Source: Spectribacter hydrogenoxidans (GTDB taxonomy: Bacteria > Pseudomonadota > Gammaproteobacteria > Nevskiales > Salinisphaeraceae). Taken from it: a DNA stretch of 64,000 bases. The stretch is taken from positions 62,001 to 126,000 of the forward strand of contig NZ_JAVRIB010000003.1 in NCBI RefSeq assembly GCF_031846275.1, in the 5' to 3' direction. Of the stretch, positions 47,569-56,861 are shown one piece after another (position 1 is the first letter of the stretch; the number at the start of each line of letters is the position of its first letter). The translations under genes and the position numbers were made by a program. A model generated the notes under the pieces. The model saw only the letters and a list, made by a program, of their open reading frames with translations. It did not search any database and was not told the DNA's origin.

Positions 47569-48846
47569 TTGGACCAAATACCCCTGCCGATTCTTTTCGG
47601 CACCCTGGCATTGCTACTGGTCCTGTCGGCCTTCTTTTCCGGTTCCGAAACGGGTCTGATGACCCTGAACCGGTACCGGCTGCGGCATCTCGCCAAGACC
47701 GGTCACCGCGGTGCCCGCCGGGCCTCCTCGCTGCTGGAGCGTCCCGACCGTCTGATCGGCGTCATCCTGCTGGGCAACAACCTGGTCAACATCGCGGCCT
47801 CCGCGGTGGCCACGGTGATCGGTATCCGGCTGTACGGCGATATCGGCGTGCTCGGGGCCACCATGGCCCTGACGGTGCTGATCCTGATCTTCTCTGAGGT
47901 GACCCCCAAGACGCTGGCCGCCCTGCATCCGGAACGGATCGCGTTCCCTGCCTCGTTCGTCTACGGCCCGCTGCTGCGGCTGTTCTCGCCGGTGGTCGCG
48001 GTGATCAACCTGATCGCCAACGGCATTCTGCGGCTGTTCAAGGTGTCGCCGGAGGATGCCGCTGCGCACAGCCTTTCCACCGAGGAACTGCGCACGGTGG
48101 TGGCGGAAGCCGGAGCGATGATCCCGCGGCGACACCAGCAGATGCTGCTGTCGATCCTGGATCTGGAGAACTCCACGGTCGAGGACATCATGGTGCCGCG
48201 CAACGAGATCGTGGGCATCGACATGGCCCAGGACTGGGCGGCGATTCTGGCGCAACTGGTGCACAACCAGCATACCCGCCTGCCGCTCTACGACGGCTCG
48301 ATCGACGATCTGCGGGGCATCGTCCACCTGCGCCGGGTGCTGGCGCTGCAGGCGGATAACAACCTCACCAAGGAGAACATGCTGGCGCTGGCCAAGGAGC
48401 CCTATTTCGTACCCGAGAACACACCGCTGACCCAGCAGCTGCTGAATTTCCAGACCCAGCGGCGGCGTATCGGCTTCGTGGTGGACGAATACGGCGATCT
48501 CCAGGGCCTTATCACGCTGGAAGACATCCTCGAGGAGATCGTCGGCGAGTTCACCACCGATCCGGCCACCCGGCTCAAGAACGTACGCCAGCAGCCGGAC
48601 GGCAGCTTCCTGGTAGACGGCACCGCCAGCGTGCGGTCGCTCAACCGGGCCATGGGCTGGACCCTGCCCACCGACGGGCCCAAGACCATCAACGGCGTGG
48701 TGCTGGAGCATCTGGAAACCATTCCGCAGGCCGGGGTCAGCATGAAACTGGCCGGCTATGCGATCGAGATCACCGCCACCCAGGCCAACGTGGTCAAGAC
48801 CGTTACGGTCCGGCCGCTGCCGGCCGCCGCGCGGCCGCGTCACTGA
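47569..48846 (+). CDS. corB: CNNM/CorB family Mg2+ transporter
   Basis: Membrane protein thought to export Mg2+ and Co2+. 425 aa. DUF21 transmembrane domain (about 1-180) with FFSGSETGLMTLNRYRLRHLAK, where polar residues line the ion site; a CBS pair (about 195-330; IMVPRNEIVGID, EYGDLQGLITLEDILEEIVGE) and the CorC/HlyC C-terminal domain. Start TTG with AGGAG about 11 bases upstream; no nearer start fits. A TTGACA at 47508-47513 may belong to its promoter. Confidence 0.94.
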   Translation: MDQIPLPILFGTLALLLVLSAFFSGSETGLMTLNRYRLRHLAKTGHRGARRASSLLERPDRLIGVILLGNNLVNIAASAVATVIGIRLYGDIGVLGATMALTVLILIFSEVTPKTLAALHPERIAFPASFVYGPLLRLFSPVVAVINLIANGILRLFKVSPEDAAAHSLSTEELRTVVAEAGAMIPRRHQQMLLSILDLENSTVEDIMVPRNEIVGIDMAQDWAAILAQLVHNQHTRLPLYDGSIDDLRGIVHLRRVLALQADNNLTKENMLALAKEPYFVPENTPLTQQLLNFQTQRRRIGFVVDEYGDLQGLITLEDILEEIVGEFTTDPATRLKNVRQQPDGSFLVDGTASVRSLNRAMGWTLPTDGPKTINGVVLEHLETIPQAGVSMKLAGYAIEITATQANVVKTVTVRPLPAAARPRH

Positions 48847-48873
48847 TCTGAGCCGGGACGCCCCGGACGCGCC

Positions 48874-50241
48874 TTACGGCAACGCGTCCAGCGCCTCGGC
48901 CAGGCGACCGACGCCGGTCACTGTCAGGCCGGCGATGCCGCGACCACTCTTCGGTGCATTTCCCTGCGGCACGATCGCCTGTGTAAAGCCGTGCTTGGCC
49001 GCCTCGCGCAGCCGCTCCTCGCCGCCGGGCACCGGCCGGATCTCCCCCGCCAGACCCAGTTCGCCGAATACCACCAGATCGGTGGGTAGCGGCCGATCAC
49101 GGAAGCTTGACAGGACTGCCAGCAGCACCGCCAGATCGATGCCGGTCTCGTTCACCCGCATACCGCCGACCACGTTCACGAACACGTCCTGATCGCCCAG
49201 GGTGATGCCGCCATGCCGGTGCAGCACCGCCAGCAGCATCGCCAGCCGGTTGGCATCCGGCCCCAGGGTGAGCCGTCGGGGATTGTGCAGGTGTGACGCG
49301 TCGACCAGCGCCTGCACCTCCACCAGCAACGGCCGGTTGCCCTCGCGGGTGACGGTGACCACGCTGCCCGGCACCGGCTGCTCGTGGCGCGACAGGAAGA
49401 TGGCCGACGGGTTGGCCACCTCGCGCAGCCCGCGGTCGGTCATGGCGAACACACCCAGTTCGTTGACCGCCCCGAACCGGTTCTTCACCGCACGAATCAC
49501 GCGATAGCGGCTGGTCTGCTCGTCCTGGAAGTAGAGTACCGTGTCCACCATGTGCTCGAGCACCCGGGGCCCGGCGATGACCCCTTCCTTGGTGACGTGT
49601 CCGACCAGCACCAGTGCTGTACCGCTGGCCTTGGCATGACGCACCAGCATCGCCGCCGACTCGCGCAGCTGGGATACCGAGCCCGGGGCAGAGGTCAGCT
49701 GTTCCGAGAAAACGGTCTGCACCGAGTCGACCACGATCAGTCCCGGCGAGTGACTGGCCGCCAGGGCCAGCACGCGTTCGACGCAGGTTTCGGCCAGCAC
49801 GGCAAGATCGCCCGCCGCCAGGCCCAGACGCTGGGCCCGCATGTGAACCTGCTCCAGGGATTCTTCCCCGCTGACATACAACCCCGGCAGCCGCGGCAAC
49901 AGGGCGGCCAGCATCTGCAGCAGCAGAGTGGATTTGCCGATGCCGGGGTCGCCGCCGATCAGAATCACCGAGCCCGGGACCAGCCCGCCGCCCAGCACCC
50001 GGTCCAGTTCCGACATGCCGGTAGTGGTGCGCGGCGTATCCTCCAGCGAGACGTCGTCGAGACGGCGCACCCGGGCATCGCCGATCGGGGCGGTCGAACC
50101 CCGCCCGGTCGCCCTGGCCGGCGCCGCGCTCTCGCGCAGGGTGTTCCACGCGCCGCAATCCGGGCATTGCCCTGCCCACTTGGGCAGCTGGGCGCCGCAG
50201 GCATCACAGGTGAATTGCGTCCGGGCCCGGCTCATCACCAT
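48874..50241 (-). CDS. radA: DNA repair protein RadA
   Basis: RecA-like helicase that drives branch migration of recombination intermediates. 455 aa. N-terminal zinc finger with Cys12, Cys15, Cys26 and Cys29; Walker A GGDPGIGKST; the RadA-specific KNRFG motif; and a C-terminal Lon-protease-like domain. An ATG 6 bases downstream (50235) is an equally possible start. It converges with corB. Confidence 0.96.
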   Translation of the reverse strand: MVMSRARTQFTCDACGAQLPKWAGQCPDCGAWNTLRESAAPARATGRGSTAPIGDARVRRLDDVSLEDTPRTTTGMSELDRVLGGGLVPGSVILIGGDPGIGKSTLLLQMLAALLPRLPGLYVSGEESLEQVHMRAQRLGLAAGDLAVLAETCVERVLALAASHSPGLIVVDSVQTVFSEQLTSAPGSVSQLRESAAMLVRHAKASGTALVLVGHVTKEGVIAGPRVLEHMVDTVLYFQDEQTSRYRVIRAVKNRFGAVNELGVFAMTDRGLREVANPSAIFLSRHEQPVPGSVVTVTREGNRPLLVEVQALVDASHLHNPRRLTLGPDANRLAMLLAVLHRHGGITLGDQDVFVNVVGGMRVNETGIDLAVLLAVLSSFRDRPLPTDLVVFGELGLAGEIRPVPGGEERLREAAKHGFTQAIVPQGNAPKSGRGIAGLTVTGVGRLAEALDALP

Positions 50242-50314
50242 ATGGTAACGCCATCCGTCGGACGTGACGGTACGTATGCAACACTTCCGGACAATCAATC
50301 ACGATGGATGAGCG

Positions 50315-51667
50315 ATGATCCGACGACCCGCAACACAGCCGGGCGCACGCGGCACACTGATCGCTGTCCTGTTGATCAGCCTGCTCGCTGCGTGTGGCGA
50401 GGTCCGCGAGGATCCAAGCCTGCGCGGCCAGATTCTGACGCTGGGTACGGGCAGCGCCGATGCCCGCGAGGCAGCCCTGGACTGGATCGACGCGCACTGG
50501 CGTCCAGATTACGCCGCCCCCCTGATCGACGCCCTGCCGTTTGCCGGTGATGCCCGCACCCGCGGCGCCATGATGGACCTGCTGCGCCGCCACACCGACG
50601 CACAGCCGGGTGACACCCCGACCGACTGGCAGGCATGGCGGCGGCAGGCCGAACCACCCCTGCACCCGGATTACGCGCGCATCAAAGCCAGCCTGCTGGG
50701 GCTGGTGGAGCGTCAGCTCTACCAGGATCTACGTGACGTCGAACCCGCCGCTTTCCAGCATCTGCAATGGACCGGACTGCGTCGCAGCGACCGGCCCGCA
50801 CCCGCCGCGCGGGCCGGTATGACTCGACCCGAAGAGGTGGCGCTGCGCGATGACGAACTGGTGATCGGCCTGGTGCTGGACGGTCACGCCCGGGCCTATC
50901 CCCGCCGACTGGTGGCCGACCACATCGCCCTGCGCGACCGCACCACGGCGGGCGACGCGCTGGTCATCCACGACCCCCTGAGCGGCACCACCGCCGCCTA
51001 CCGGCTGCGCGGCGATGAACTGATCGACCTGCGCGACAGCGTGTTCCTGTTCAAGGGTGACACGGTGCTGCACGACGCTGGCAGCACATCCTTCTGGCGC
51101 GCGCTCGACGGCGAACGCCTCTGGCCCGATCCACACGGCGACACCCGGCAGCTGACAGCCACGCCGCAGGTGACCACGACGTGGCAGGCCTGGCGCCAGC
51201 TTCATCCCGATACCCGGGTGCTCGAGGGCGACCCCGATCAGACAACCTTCCGCCGCGACAAGGCCGCATTCCGGCAGTATCGCGCCGACCGGCGCCTGGC
51301 CCGACTCGCGGCACCCGGCCCGCTAGCCGCCAATCAGGCCGTGCTGGGCCTGACCGAGGACAGCGACGCCCTGGCCGTGACTATCAGCGCGGACGCGGGC
51401 GAGGCGGTCAGGCAGGTCCGGCTGGCCGGACGGACCGTGTCGATTCTGCGCGCGGACCGGGCCCTGCGGGTCTACGACACCGGCAGCATCCGCCTGAGCG
51501 GAGGCGATGCCCAGGGCGTCTGGCAGGATGAACAGGGTCGTCGCTGGCGACAGACCGAATCCGTGCTGATCGGCCCCGAAGACCGACAATTGCCGCGGTT
51601 ACCGGCCCGGGAAACCAGCTGGCGCACCTGGAGCGGCAGCCATCCCGACAGCCGGGTGGAACCATGA
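50315..51667 (+). CDS. DUF3179-type lipoprotein
   Basis: A 450 aa lipoprotein (lipobox LLAAC, Cys27). The middle third matches DUF3179: VIGLVLDGHARAYPRRLVADH, DALVIHDPLSGTTAAYRL, SVFLFKGDTVLHDAGSTSFW and TWQAWRQLHPDTRVLEGD. From family knowledge the segment before PLxGT often contains Cys residues (CPLC-like); here it reads HDPLSGT. Function unknown. The N-terminal 150 residues have no recognised domain. It overlaps the next lipoprotein gene by the 4 bases ATGA. Confidence 0.8.
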   Translation: MIRRPATQPGARGTLIAVLLISLLAACGEVREDPSLRGQILTLGTGSADAREAALDWIDAHWRPDYAAPLIDALPFAGDARTRGAMMDLLRRHTDAQPGDTPTDWQAWRRQAEPPLHPDYARIKASLLGLVERQLYQDLRDVEPAAFQHLQWTGLRRSDRPAPAARAGMTRPEEVALRDDELVIGLVLDGHARAYPRRLVADHIALRDRTTAGDALVIHDPLSGTTAAYRLRGDELIDLRDSVFLFKGDTVLHDAGSTSFWRALDGERLWPDPHGDTRQLTATPQVTTTWQAWRQLHPDTRVLEGDPDQTTFRRDKAAFRQYRADRRLARLAAPGPLAANQAVLGLTEDSDALAVTISADAGEAVRQVRLAGRTVSILRADRALRVYDTGSIRLSGGDAQGVWQDEQGRRWRQTESVLIGPEDRQLPRLPARETSWRTWSGSHPDSRVEP

Positions 51668-52086
51668 TCGCCGCGGCCCGCATTGCCGGTCTGGTCCTGG
51701 TCGGCCTGCTCGCGGGTTGTGGTAACGACGCGGGCCCCTCGCCGGTCTACGACAGCCGCACCGCCTTCGCGTTGGCCGGATTGGAGGTGCCATCCGGGCA
51801 TCGCGATTTCCTGTTCTTCGATCTCGATCCCGTCGACGGTGACGCCGCCGCCGGGGATCTGGTCGACGGCCTGCGGGAGGCGGCATCCGGGGGCGAGTAT
51901 CTGGTGGTAGTGGGGCCCGATGCGGTCTTCAATCAGGCCACGCTGACAGATGCCCTGGATCGGCAACCAGCGAATGATCTTGCTGGCGCAACCCTAGTGT
52001 ACCTGGGACCGGCTGCGCATCGCGGGGACGTCGCCGACCGGCTGGCCGGTCGCGAGCTGGCGCTTCGGTACGTGGTCTACCCCTGA
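51664..52086 (+). CDS. small lipoprotein of unknown function
   Basis: 140 aa with signal peptide and lipobox LAGC (Cys19). The rest is soluble, with alternating hydrophobic segments (HRDFLFFDLD, EYLVVVGPDAVF, GATLVYLGPAAHRGD) suggesting a small alpha/beta fold. No family recognised. The ATGA overlap with the DUF3179 lipoprotein indicates a coupled pair. Its 3' end overlaps the convergent alr gene by 10 bases. Confidence 0.75.
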   Translation: MIAAARIAGLVLVGLLAGCGNDAGPSPVYDSRTAFALAGLEVPSGHRDFLFFDLDPVDGDAAAGDLVDGLREAASGGEYLVVVGPDAVFNQATLTDALDRQPANDLAGATLVYLGPAAHRGDVADRLAGRELALRYVVYP

Positions 52087-53165
52087 CAGACGCGGAATTG
52101 CACCCGGGGGCTGAGCCGGCAGAACAGTTCGTAGGCGATGGTACCGGCGGCACGGGCAACCGCATCCGCAGGCACATCGGCACCCCATAGCTCCACCCGG
52201 TCGCCCACCCGCGCATCCGGTGCCCGGCGCAGGTCGACGGTAATCATGTCCATGGACACCCGCCCGACCAGCGGCGTGGGCGCACCAGCCAGGCTGACCG
52301 GCGTACCACTGGGGGCGTGGCGGGGGTAGCCGTCCCCGTAGCCGATCGCCACTACCCCAACGGGCATGGTTTCCGGCGCCCGCCAGGTGGCGCCATAGCC
52401 CACCGGTTCGCCGGCCGGGATCTCGGTACGGCTGATCAGTGGCGCGCTCAGTGTCATCACCGGCTTGAGCCCGAGATCGGCGGCCGAACGATCGAGCAGC
52501 GGCGAGCCACCGTAGAGCATGATCCCCGGCCGCACCAGATCGGCATGGGTCCGGGGCCAGGCACAGATGCCGGCGGAATTGGCGATCGACCGGCTTCCGG
52601 GCAGCGACGCAAGGGCGGCGTCGAAACGCGCGACCTGCCGGGTGGTCATGGGGTCGTCCGGATCGTCCGCGCAGCCGAGATGGGTCATCCAGCCGGCAAG
52701 TGTCAGACCGGGTGTCGCCCGCACCCGTTCGTGGAGGCTAGCGGCCTGATCCGGGACAAAACCCAGGCGGTGCATGCCGGTATCCAGCTTGATCCACACC
52801 CGCCGGGGATGCTCGGCAGCGATGGCAGCGAGCCGGTCGAACTGGACGGTGCTGAAGAGCAACGGCTCGGCATCGGGATCAGCCGCCAGCGCCGACAGAT
52901 CGCCATCCAGCACGTCGGACAACAGCACCACCGGCTGGGTCAGCCCGGCCGCGCGCAGAGCCTGCAGTTCGGCAAAGCTGGCCACGGCCAGGCCGTCGGC
53001 ATCACGCAGGGCATCGGCCAGGCGAGCCACGCCGTGACCATAGGCATCGGCCTTGACCGCGGCATAGACGCGGCGGCCCGGCGCCAGGCGCCGCACCACC
53101 GTCAGGTTGTGCCGCAGCGCGGCCGGATGGATTTCGGCGCGGGCGCGCTCGCTCAAGCCGGGCAC
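52077..53165 (-). CDS. alr: alanine racemase
   Basis: PLP enzyme making D-alanine for peptidoglycan. 362 aa. PLP lysine Lys38 in AVKADAYGHG; VWIKLDTGMHRLGF; RPGIMLYGGSP; the second-site tyrosine in PVGYGATW; VSMDMITVDL. The GTG at 53165 lies 4 bases past the dnaB stop codon and gives the family N-terminus; the dnaB-alr pair is typical. Confidence 0.96.
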   Translation of the reverse strand: MPGLSERARAEIHPAALRHNLTVVRRLAPGRRVYAAVKADAYGHGVARLADALRDADGLAVASFAELQALRAAGLTQPVVLLSDVLDGDLSALAADPDAEPLLFSTVQFDRLAAIAAEHPRRVWIKLDTGMHRLGFVPDQAASLHERVRATPGLTLAGWMTHLGCADDPDDPMTTRQVARFDAALASLPGSRSIANSAGICAWPRTHADLVRPGIMLYGGSPLLDRSAADLGLKPVMTLSAPLISRTEIPAGEPVGYGATWRAPETMPVGVVAIGYGDGYPRHAPSGTPVSLAGAPTPLVGRVSMDMITVDLRRAPDARVGDRVELWGADVPADAVARAAGTIAYELFCRLSPRVQFRVCQG

Positions 53166-53169
53166 CCCA

Positions 53170-54525
53170 TCAGCCGAAATCGTCTTCGTAGTGATCCTGC
53201 AGGTTCTCGAACCGGGTGAAGTGACCCAGGAAGGCCGCGCGGCAGGTCCCCAGCGGGCCATTGCGCTGCTTGGCCAGGAGAATCTCGGCCACGCCCTTGT
53301 CGTCACTGTCCTCGTTGTAGACCTCATCGCGGTAGATGAACACGATCAGGTCCGCGTCCTGTTCGATGCCGCCGGACTCGCGCAGGTCGGACATGCGGGG
53401 GCGCTTGTTGTCGCGCTGTTCAACGCTGCGGTTGAGCTGGGACAGGGCAATCACCGGGATATCGAGTTCCTTTGCCAGGGCCTTGAGATTACGGGAAATT
53501 TCCGAAATCTCGTTGGTGCGATTCTCCTTCGTGCCCGGCACCTGCATGAGCTGCATGTAGTCGACCATGATCAGCCCGATGTCATGCTCGCGCTTGAGCC
53601 GGCGCGCCCGGGCCCGCAGTTCGGAGGGCGACAGGGCCGGGGTGTCGTCGATGAACAGATTGGCATTCTCGTTCATGATACCGATGGCCGAAGTGATGCG
53701 CGGCCAGTCCTCGTCCTCGAGGTGACCACTGCGCAGGCGGCTCTGGTCCACGCGACCCCAAGACGAGATCATGCGCATGACCAGTTGTTCGGCCGACATT
53801 TCCATGGAGAACACGGCCGCTGGCTGGCGCAGCTTGAGCGTGACGTGCTCCACCATGTTCATCGCCAGCGAGGTCTTGCCCATGGAAGGCCGCGCCGCGA
53901 GGATGATCAGGTCGGAGTTCTGCAGCCCGTTGGTAAGCTGATCGAACTGGTTGAGCCCGGTGGCCAGACCGGTAAATGCGCCCTGGTTCTCGTGCAGGTA
54001 CTCGATGCGCTCCACCACCTGCGGCAGCACCTGCTTGAGCGACAACGCCCCCTTCCCGTTCTGCCGGCTCTGATCGGCGATGGCGAAGATGCGCTTCTCC
54101 GCCTCGTCCAGCAGATCGGGCACGCTGCGCCCCTCGGCAGCGAAGCCCAGTTCGGCAATTTCACTGCCGGCGGCAATCAGCTGCCGCGTGACCGAGCGCT
54201 CGCGCACAATGTCCGCGTAGGCAGTAATGTTGGCCGCACTCGGGGTCTCGGCGGCCAGATTGCCGACATAGCCGGTGCCCCCGGCCCGGTCGACCAGATC
54301 GTGCGAGCGCAGCCATTCGGCAATGGTGACCACATCGCGCGGCTTGCCGGCGTCGGCCAGCGACTCGATGCCGCGGAACAACAGCCGGTGGTCCTCGCGG
54401 TAGAAGTCGGATTCCGAGATCCGCCCCGCAATTCGGTCCCAGGCGTCGTTATCGAGCAGCAGCCCGCCGATGACGGCCTGTTCGGCTTCCAGCGAATGCG
54501 GCGGCAGCTTGAGCTCGGCGGACAT
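53170..54525 (-). CDS. dnaB: replicative DNA helicase DnaB
   Basis: Hexameric 5'-3' helicase of the replication fork. 451 aa. N-terminal collar domain (PPHSLEAEQAVIGGLL), RecA-like domain with Walker A ARPSMGKTSLA, QSRLRSGHLEDEDW, VDYMQLM and SRNLKALAKELDIPVIALSQLNR. No intein. It lies downstream of rplI with a strong hairpin in the gap. Confidence 0.98.
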   Translation of the reverse strand: MSAELKLPPHSLEAEQAVIGGLLLDNDAWDRIAGRISESDFYREDHRLLFRGIESLADAGKPRDVVTIAEWLRSHDLVDRAGGTGYVGNLAAETPSAANITAYADIVRERSVTRQLIAAGSEIAELGFAAEGRSVPDLLDEAEKRIFAIADQSRQNGKGALSLKQVLPQVVERIEYLHENQGAFTGLATGLNQFDQLTNGLQNSDLIILAARPSMGKTSLAMNMVEHVTLKLRQPAAVFSMEMSAEQLVMRMISSWGRVDQSRLRSGHLEDEDWPRITSAIGIMNENANLFIDDTPALSPSELRARARRLKREHDIGLIMVDYMQLMQVPGTKENRTNEISEISRNLKALAKELDIPVIALSQLNRSVEQRDNKRPRMSDLRESGGIEQDADLIVFIYRDEVYNEDSDDKGVAEILLAKQRNGPLGTCRAAFLGHFTRFENLQDHYEDDFG

Positions 54526-54588
54526 GGCGGCGATACGGCGAGTAGTCGGCGGGACCCGAGGCGGGCAGTTTAACGCAGTGGCGGAAAC

Positions 54589-54618
54589 GACAACGCCGCC
54601 GAAGACGGCGGCGTTGTC
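54589..54618 (-). terminator. hairpin after rplI
   Basis: A perfect 12-base stem GACAACGCCGCC/GGCGGCGTTGTC around a 6-base loop between rplI and dnaB. Only a short U run follows leftward; it may partly terminate the ribosomal-protein transcript. Confidence 0.6.
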
Positions 54619-54641
54619 AGTTGCCGGATTGCGGCACGGGA

Positions 54642-55262
54642 TCAGGTGGTATCGGTACCCGCCTTGTCCTCGTCTTCATTGGCTGCCACGTCGTCCGCGG
54701 CTTCCTCGGTGTACTCGTCGTCTTCCTCGTCCTCATCGGACGGCAGTTGCGCCGCGGCCGATGTGGTCTCGTCCTCGGCCACCGGCATGTTGGGCATGTT
54801 CACGCCCATGTCGGTGAGCTGCGCCACCACCAGCTCGATCTGCACCTCGACCTCCGCATGCAACTGCAGCGTGGCCTCGTAGTAGCCGGTCTGGCGGATC
54901 GCACCCTCGGCCAGAATCACTTCGCTGGCATCGAGTTCCTCGCCGGTCTCGGCGGTGACGACATCGACGATTTCCTGCGGGCCGACGGAGCCGTACAGCT
55001 TGCCCTCGTCACTGGCCCGCATGGGCACGGTGAAGGACTTGCCGCGGAACGACTCGGCGCGGCCCTGCGCGCGGGCCATGCGATCCTCGGAGGCCTTGAG
55101 CAGCTCGTCCTTGCGCGATTCGAAGGTCTTGCGGTTGGCCACCGTGGCCATCAGGGCCACGCCCCGGGGAATCAGGAAGTTGCGGCCGTAGCCGGCCCGC
55201 ACCTTCACCTCGTCGCCGATATCACCCAGGTTGCGAACCTTCTGCATCAAAATGACTTGCAT
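54642..55262 (-). CDS. rplI: 50S ribosomal protein L9 with acidic C-terminal tail
   Basis: L9 binds 23S rRNA and limits frameshifting. Residues 1 to about 150 are the standard two-domain protein (MQVILMQKVRNLGDIGDEV, VRAGYGRNFLIPRG; C-terminal domain with GKLYGSVGPQEI). About 55 extra residues follow, rich in Asp and Glu (SDEDEEDDEYTEEAADD…). Typical L9 is near 150 aa; this one is 206. Confidence 0.96.
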   Translation of the reverse strand: MQVILMQKVRNLGDIGDEVKVRAGYGRNFLIPRGVALMATVANRKTFESRKDELLKASEDRMARAQGRAESFRGKSFTVPMRASDEGKLYGSVGPQEIVDVVTAETGEELDASEVILAEGAIRQTGYYEATLQLHAEVEVQIELVVAQLTDMGVNMPNMPVAEDETTSAAAQLPSDEDEEDDEYTEEAADDVAANEDEDKAGTDTT

Positions 55263-55276
55263 CGCGTTCTCCTGGG

Positions 55277-55507
55277 TTAACCGGAATGCCGGTCGGTGTA
55301 AGGCAACAGGGCCAGGTAGCGGGCCTGCTTGATGGACGTGGACAGCTGACGCTGGTAGCGCGCAGCAGTGCCGGTGATGCGGCTGGGCACGACCTTGCCG
55401 GTTTCGGTGATGTACTGCTTGAGCGTATCGAGATCCTTGTAATCGATCTCTTCGACACCTTCGGCGGTGAAGCGGCAGAAACGCTTGCGACGGAAGAATC
55501 GGGACAT
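55277..55507 (-). CDS. rpsR: 30S ribosomal protein S18
   Basis: 76 aa; binds with S6 to the platform of the 30S subunit. FFRRKRFCRFTAEGVEEIDYKD at the N-terminus and SRITGTAARYQRQL, AIKxARYLALLPY-type segment (SIKQARYLALLPYTDRH). Between rpsF and rplI. Confidence 0.98.
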   Translation of the reverse strand: MSRFFRRKRFCRFTAEGVEEIDYKDLDTLKQYITETGKVVPSRITGTAARYQRQLSTSIKQARYLALLPYTDRHSG

Positions 55508-55530
55508 GATTGATATTCCTCAGGTAGCGA

Positions 55531-55875
55531 TCAGGCGGCCGACTTGCTGTCGTCGTCGCTCTTCTTGGCCAGGGGGGACGGTGCGGTATCGGCCTTGGGC
55601 CGGCGCATGCACAGGTAGCGCAGCACGGCGTCGTTGAAACGGAAGATGCCTTCCAGTTCCTCGCGCACTTCACCGCCGCACTCCACGTTCATGAGCACAT
55701 AGTGGGCCTTGTGGATCTTGGCGATGGGGTAGGCGAGCTGACGGCGGCCCCAGTCCTCCAGGCGGTGCACGGTACCGCCGGAGTCCTCAATCATGCCGCG
55801 ATACTTGTCGATCATCGCGGGCACCTGCTCGCTCTGGTCCGGATGGACCAGAAACACGATTTCATAATGTCTCAT
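55531..55875 (-). CDS. rpsF: 30S ribosomal protein S6
   Basis: 114 aa. RHYEIVFLVHPDQSEQVPAM, then GRRQLAYPIAKIHKAHYVLM and the C-terminal FNDAVLRYLCMRR. Short Ser/Asp-rich tail. ATG at 55875 with GAGGAG upstream. First gene of rpsF-rpsR-rplI-dnaB-alr. In other bacteria the S6:S18 complex represses this operon through the leader; no structure was verified here. Confidence 0.97.
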   Translation of the reverse strand: MRHYEIVFLVHPDQSEQVPAMIDKYRGMIEDSGGTVHRLEDWGRRQLAYPIAKIHKAHYVLMNVECGGEVREELEGIFRFNDAVLRYLCMRRPKADTAPSPLAKKSDDDSKSAA

Positions 55876-55965
55876 TGTCACTCCTCGTGGGACATGCCCC
55901 CGGATGACCCGAATCGGCCACCGTGGAGCAAGGAGAGCAGACAGCCGAGCCGGCGTCTGCGCGGC

Positions 55966-55971
55966 GCGGAG
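55966..55971 (-). promoter_or_regulatory. extended -10 element of the rpsF operon
   Basis: Minus-strand TGGTAGACT: a TAGACT hexamer with the TG of an extended -10. The resulting leader of about 85 bases before rpsF would be long enough for the S6:S18 feedback structure known in other bacteria, but that structure was not demonstrated. Confidence 0.4.
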
Positions 55972-56015
55972 TCTACCAGCTTCCGGCTTGCGGTTGCCAG
56001 TACCGGCAACGCGGT

Positions 56016-56774
56016 TCAGGACATGTCGGAGGTACCGCGCTGGCGCAGGGCCTCGAACAGGCAGATGCCCGCGGCCACCGAGACGTTCAGGCTGGCCACG
56101 CCCCCGGCCATGGGGATGGCTGCGAGGTGATCGCACGTGCGGGCCGTCAGCCGGCGCAGACCGCCGCCCTCGCCGCCCAGCACCAGTGCCAGCGGCCCGG
56201 TGAGCGGGGTCTCGTGAATGCTGCGCGGGGCCTCGGCGGCGGTACCCACCACCCAGACGCCGGTCGCCTGCAGATTGCGCAGCGTCCGCGCCAGATTGGT
56301 CACCTGGATCAGCGGCACGCAATCGGCGCCACCGGCCGCGGTCTTGCGGACCACCGTACTCAGCCCGGCCGCCCGGTCACGGGGCGTGATCACCGCGTCG
56401 GCGCCGGCCGCCGCGGCGCTGCGCAGGCAGGCGCCGAGGTTGTGAGGATCCTGCACGCCATCGAGCACCAGCAGCAACGGCGATGCCACGGCGGACAGGA
56501 TGTCATCCAGACCGGCCTCGCCCAGCGCGGCCAGCGGCGCGCACAGCGCCACGCAGCCCTGATGATTGATGCCCGGCAGCCGCGCGTCCAGCTCGGCGCG
56601 CGGCACCTGCCGACAGACCACGCCCAGGTCGGTCGCCAGACCGGTAACCTCCCGGGCGCGGGCGTCATCCCGATCCTGCAGCAGCCACAGCTCGAACACC
56701 CGCCGGCCGCTGCGCATGGCGGCAATGACCGCATGCCAGCCACCCACCGGCACTATCTGGTCACGGTCCGTCAT
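56016..56774 (-). CDS. rlmB: 23S rRNA (guanosine-2'-O-)-methyltransferase RlmB
   Basis: SpoU-class SPOUT methyltransferase that modifies G2251 of 23S rRNA. 252 aa. Motif 1 DGVQDPHNLGACLRSA, motif 2 LVLGGEGGGLRRL, motif 3 IPMAGGVASLNVSVAAGI. Usual companion of rnr; here an OmpA-type lipoprotein gene lies between them. Confidence 0.97.
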   Translation of the reverse strand: MTDRDQIVPVGGWHAVIAAMRSGRRVFELWLLQDRDDARAREVTGLATDLGVVCRQVPRAELDARLPGINHQGCVALCAPLAALGEAGLDDILSAVASPLLLVLDGVQDPHNLGACLRSAAAAGADAVITPRDRAAGLSTVVRKTAAGGADCVPLIQVTNLARTLRNLQATGVWVVGTAAEAPRSIHETPLTGPLALVLGGEGGGLRRLTARTCDHLAAIPMAGGVASLNVSVAAGICLFEALRQRGTSDMS

Positions 56775-56804
56775 CGGCGCCGATTCGCCTCATGTCGAAA
56801 GACC

Positions 56805-56836
56805 AAAAAAACGGGAGGATGCCGAACACCCTCCCG
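56805..56836 (-). terminator. rho-independent terminator after the OmpA-like gene
   Basis: CGGGAGG/CCTCCCG stem (56812-56818 with 56830-56836) followed leftward by seven U residues. Confidence 0.9.
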
Positions 56837-56861
56837 CGGACTGCCGTCGACCTAGTCAGGA

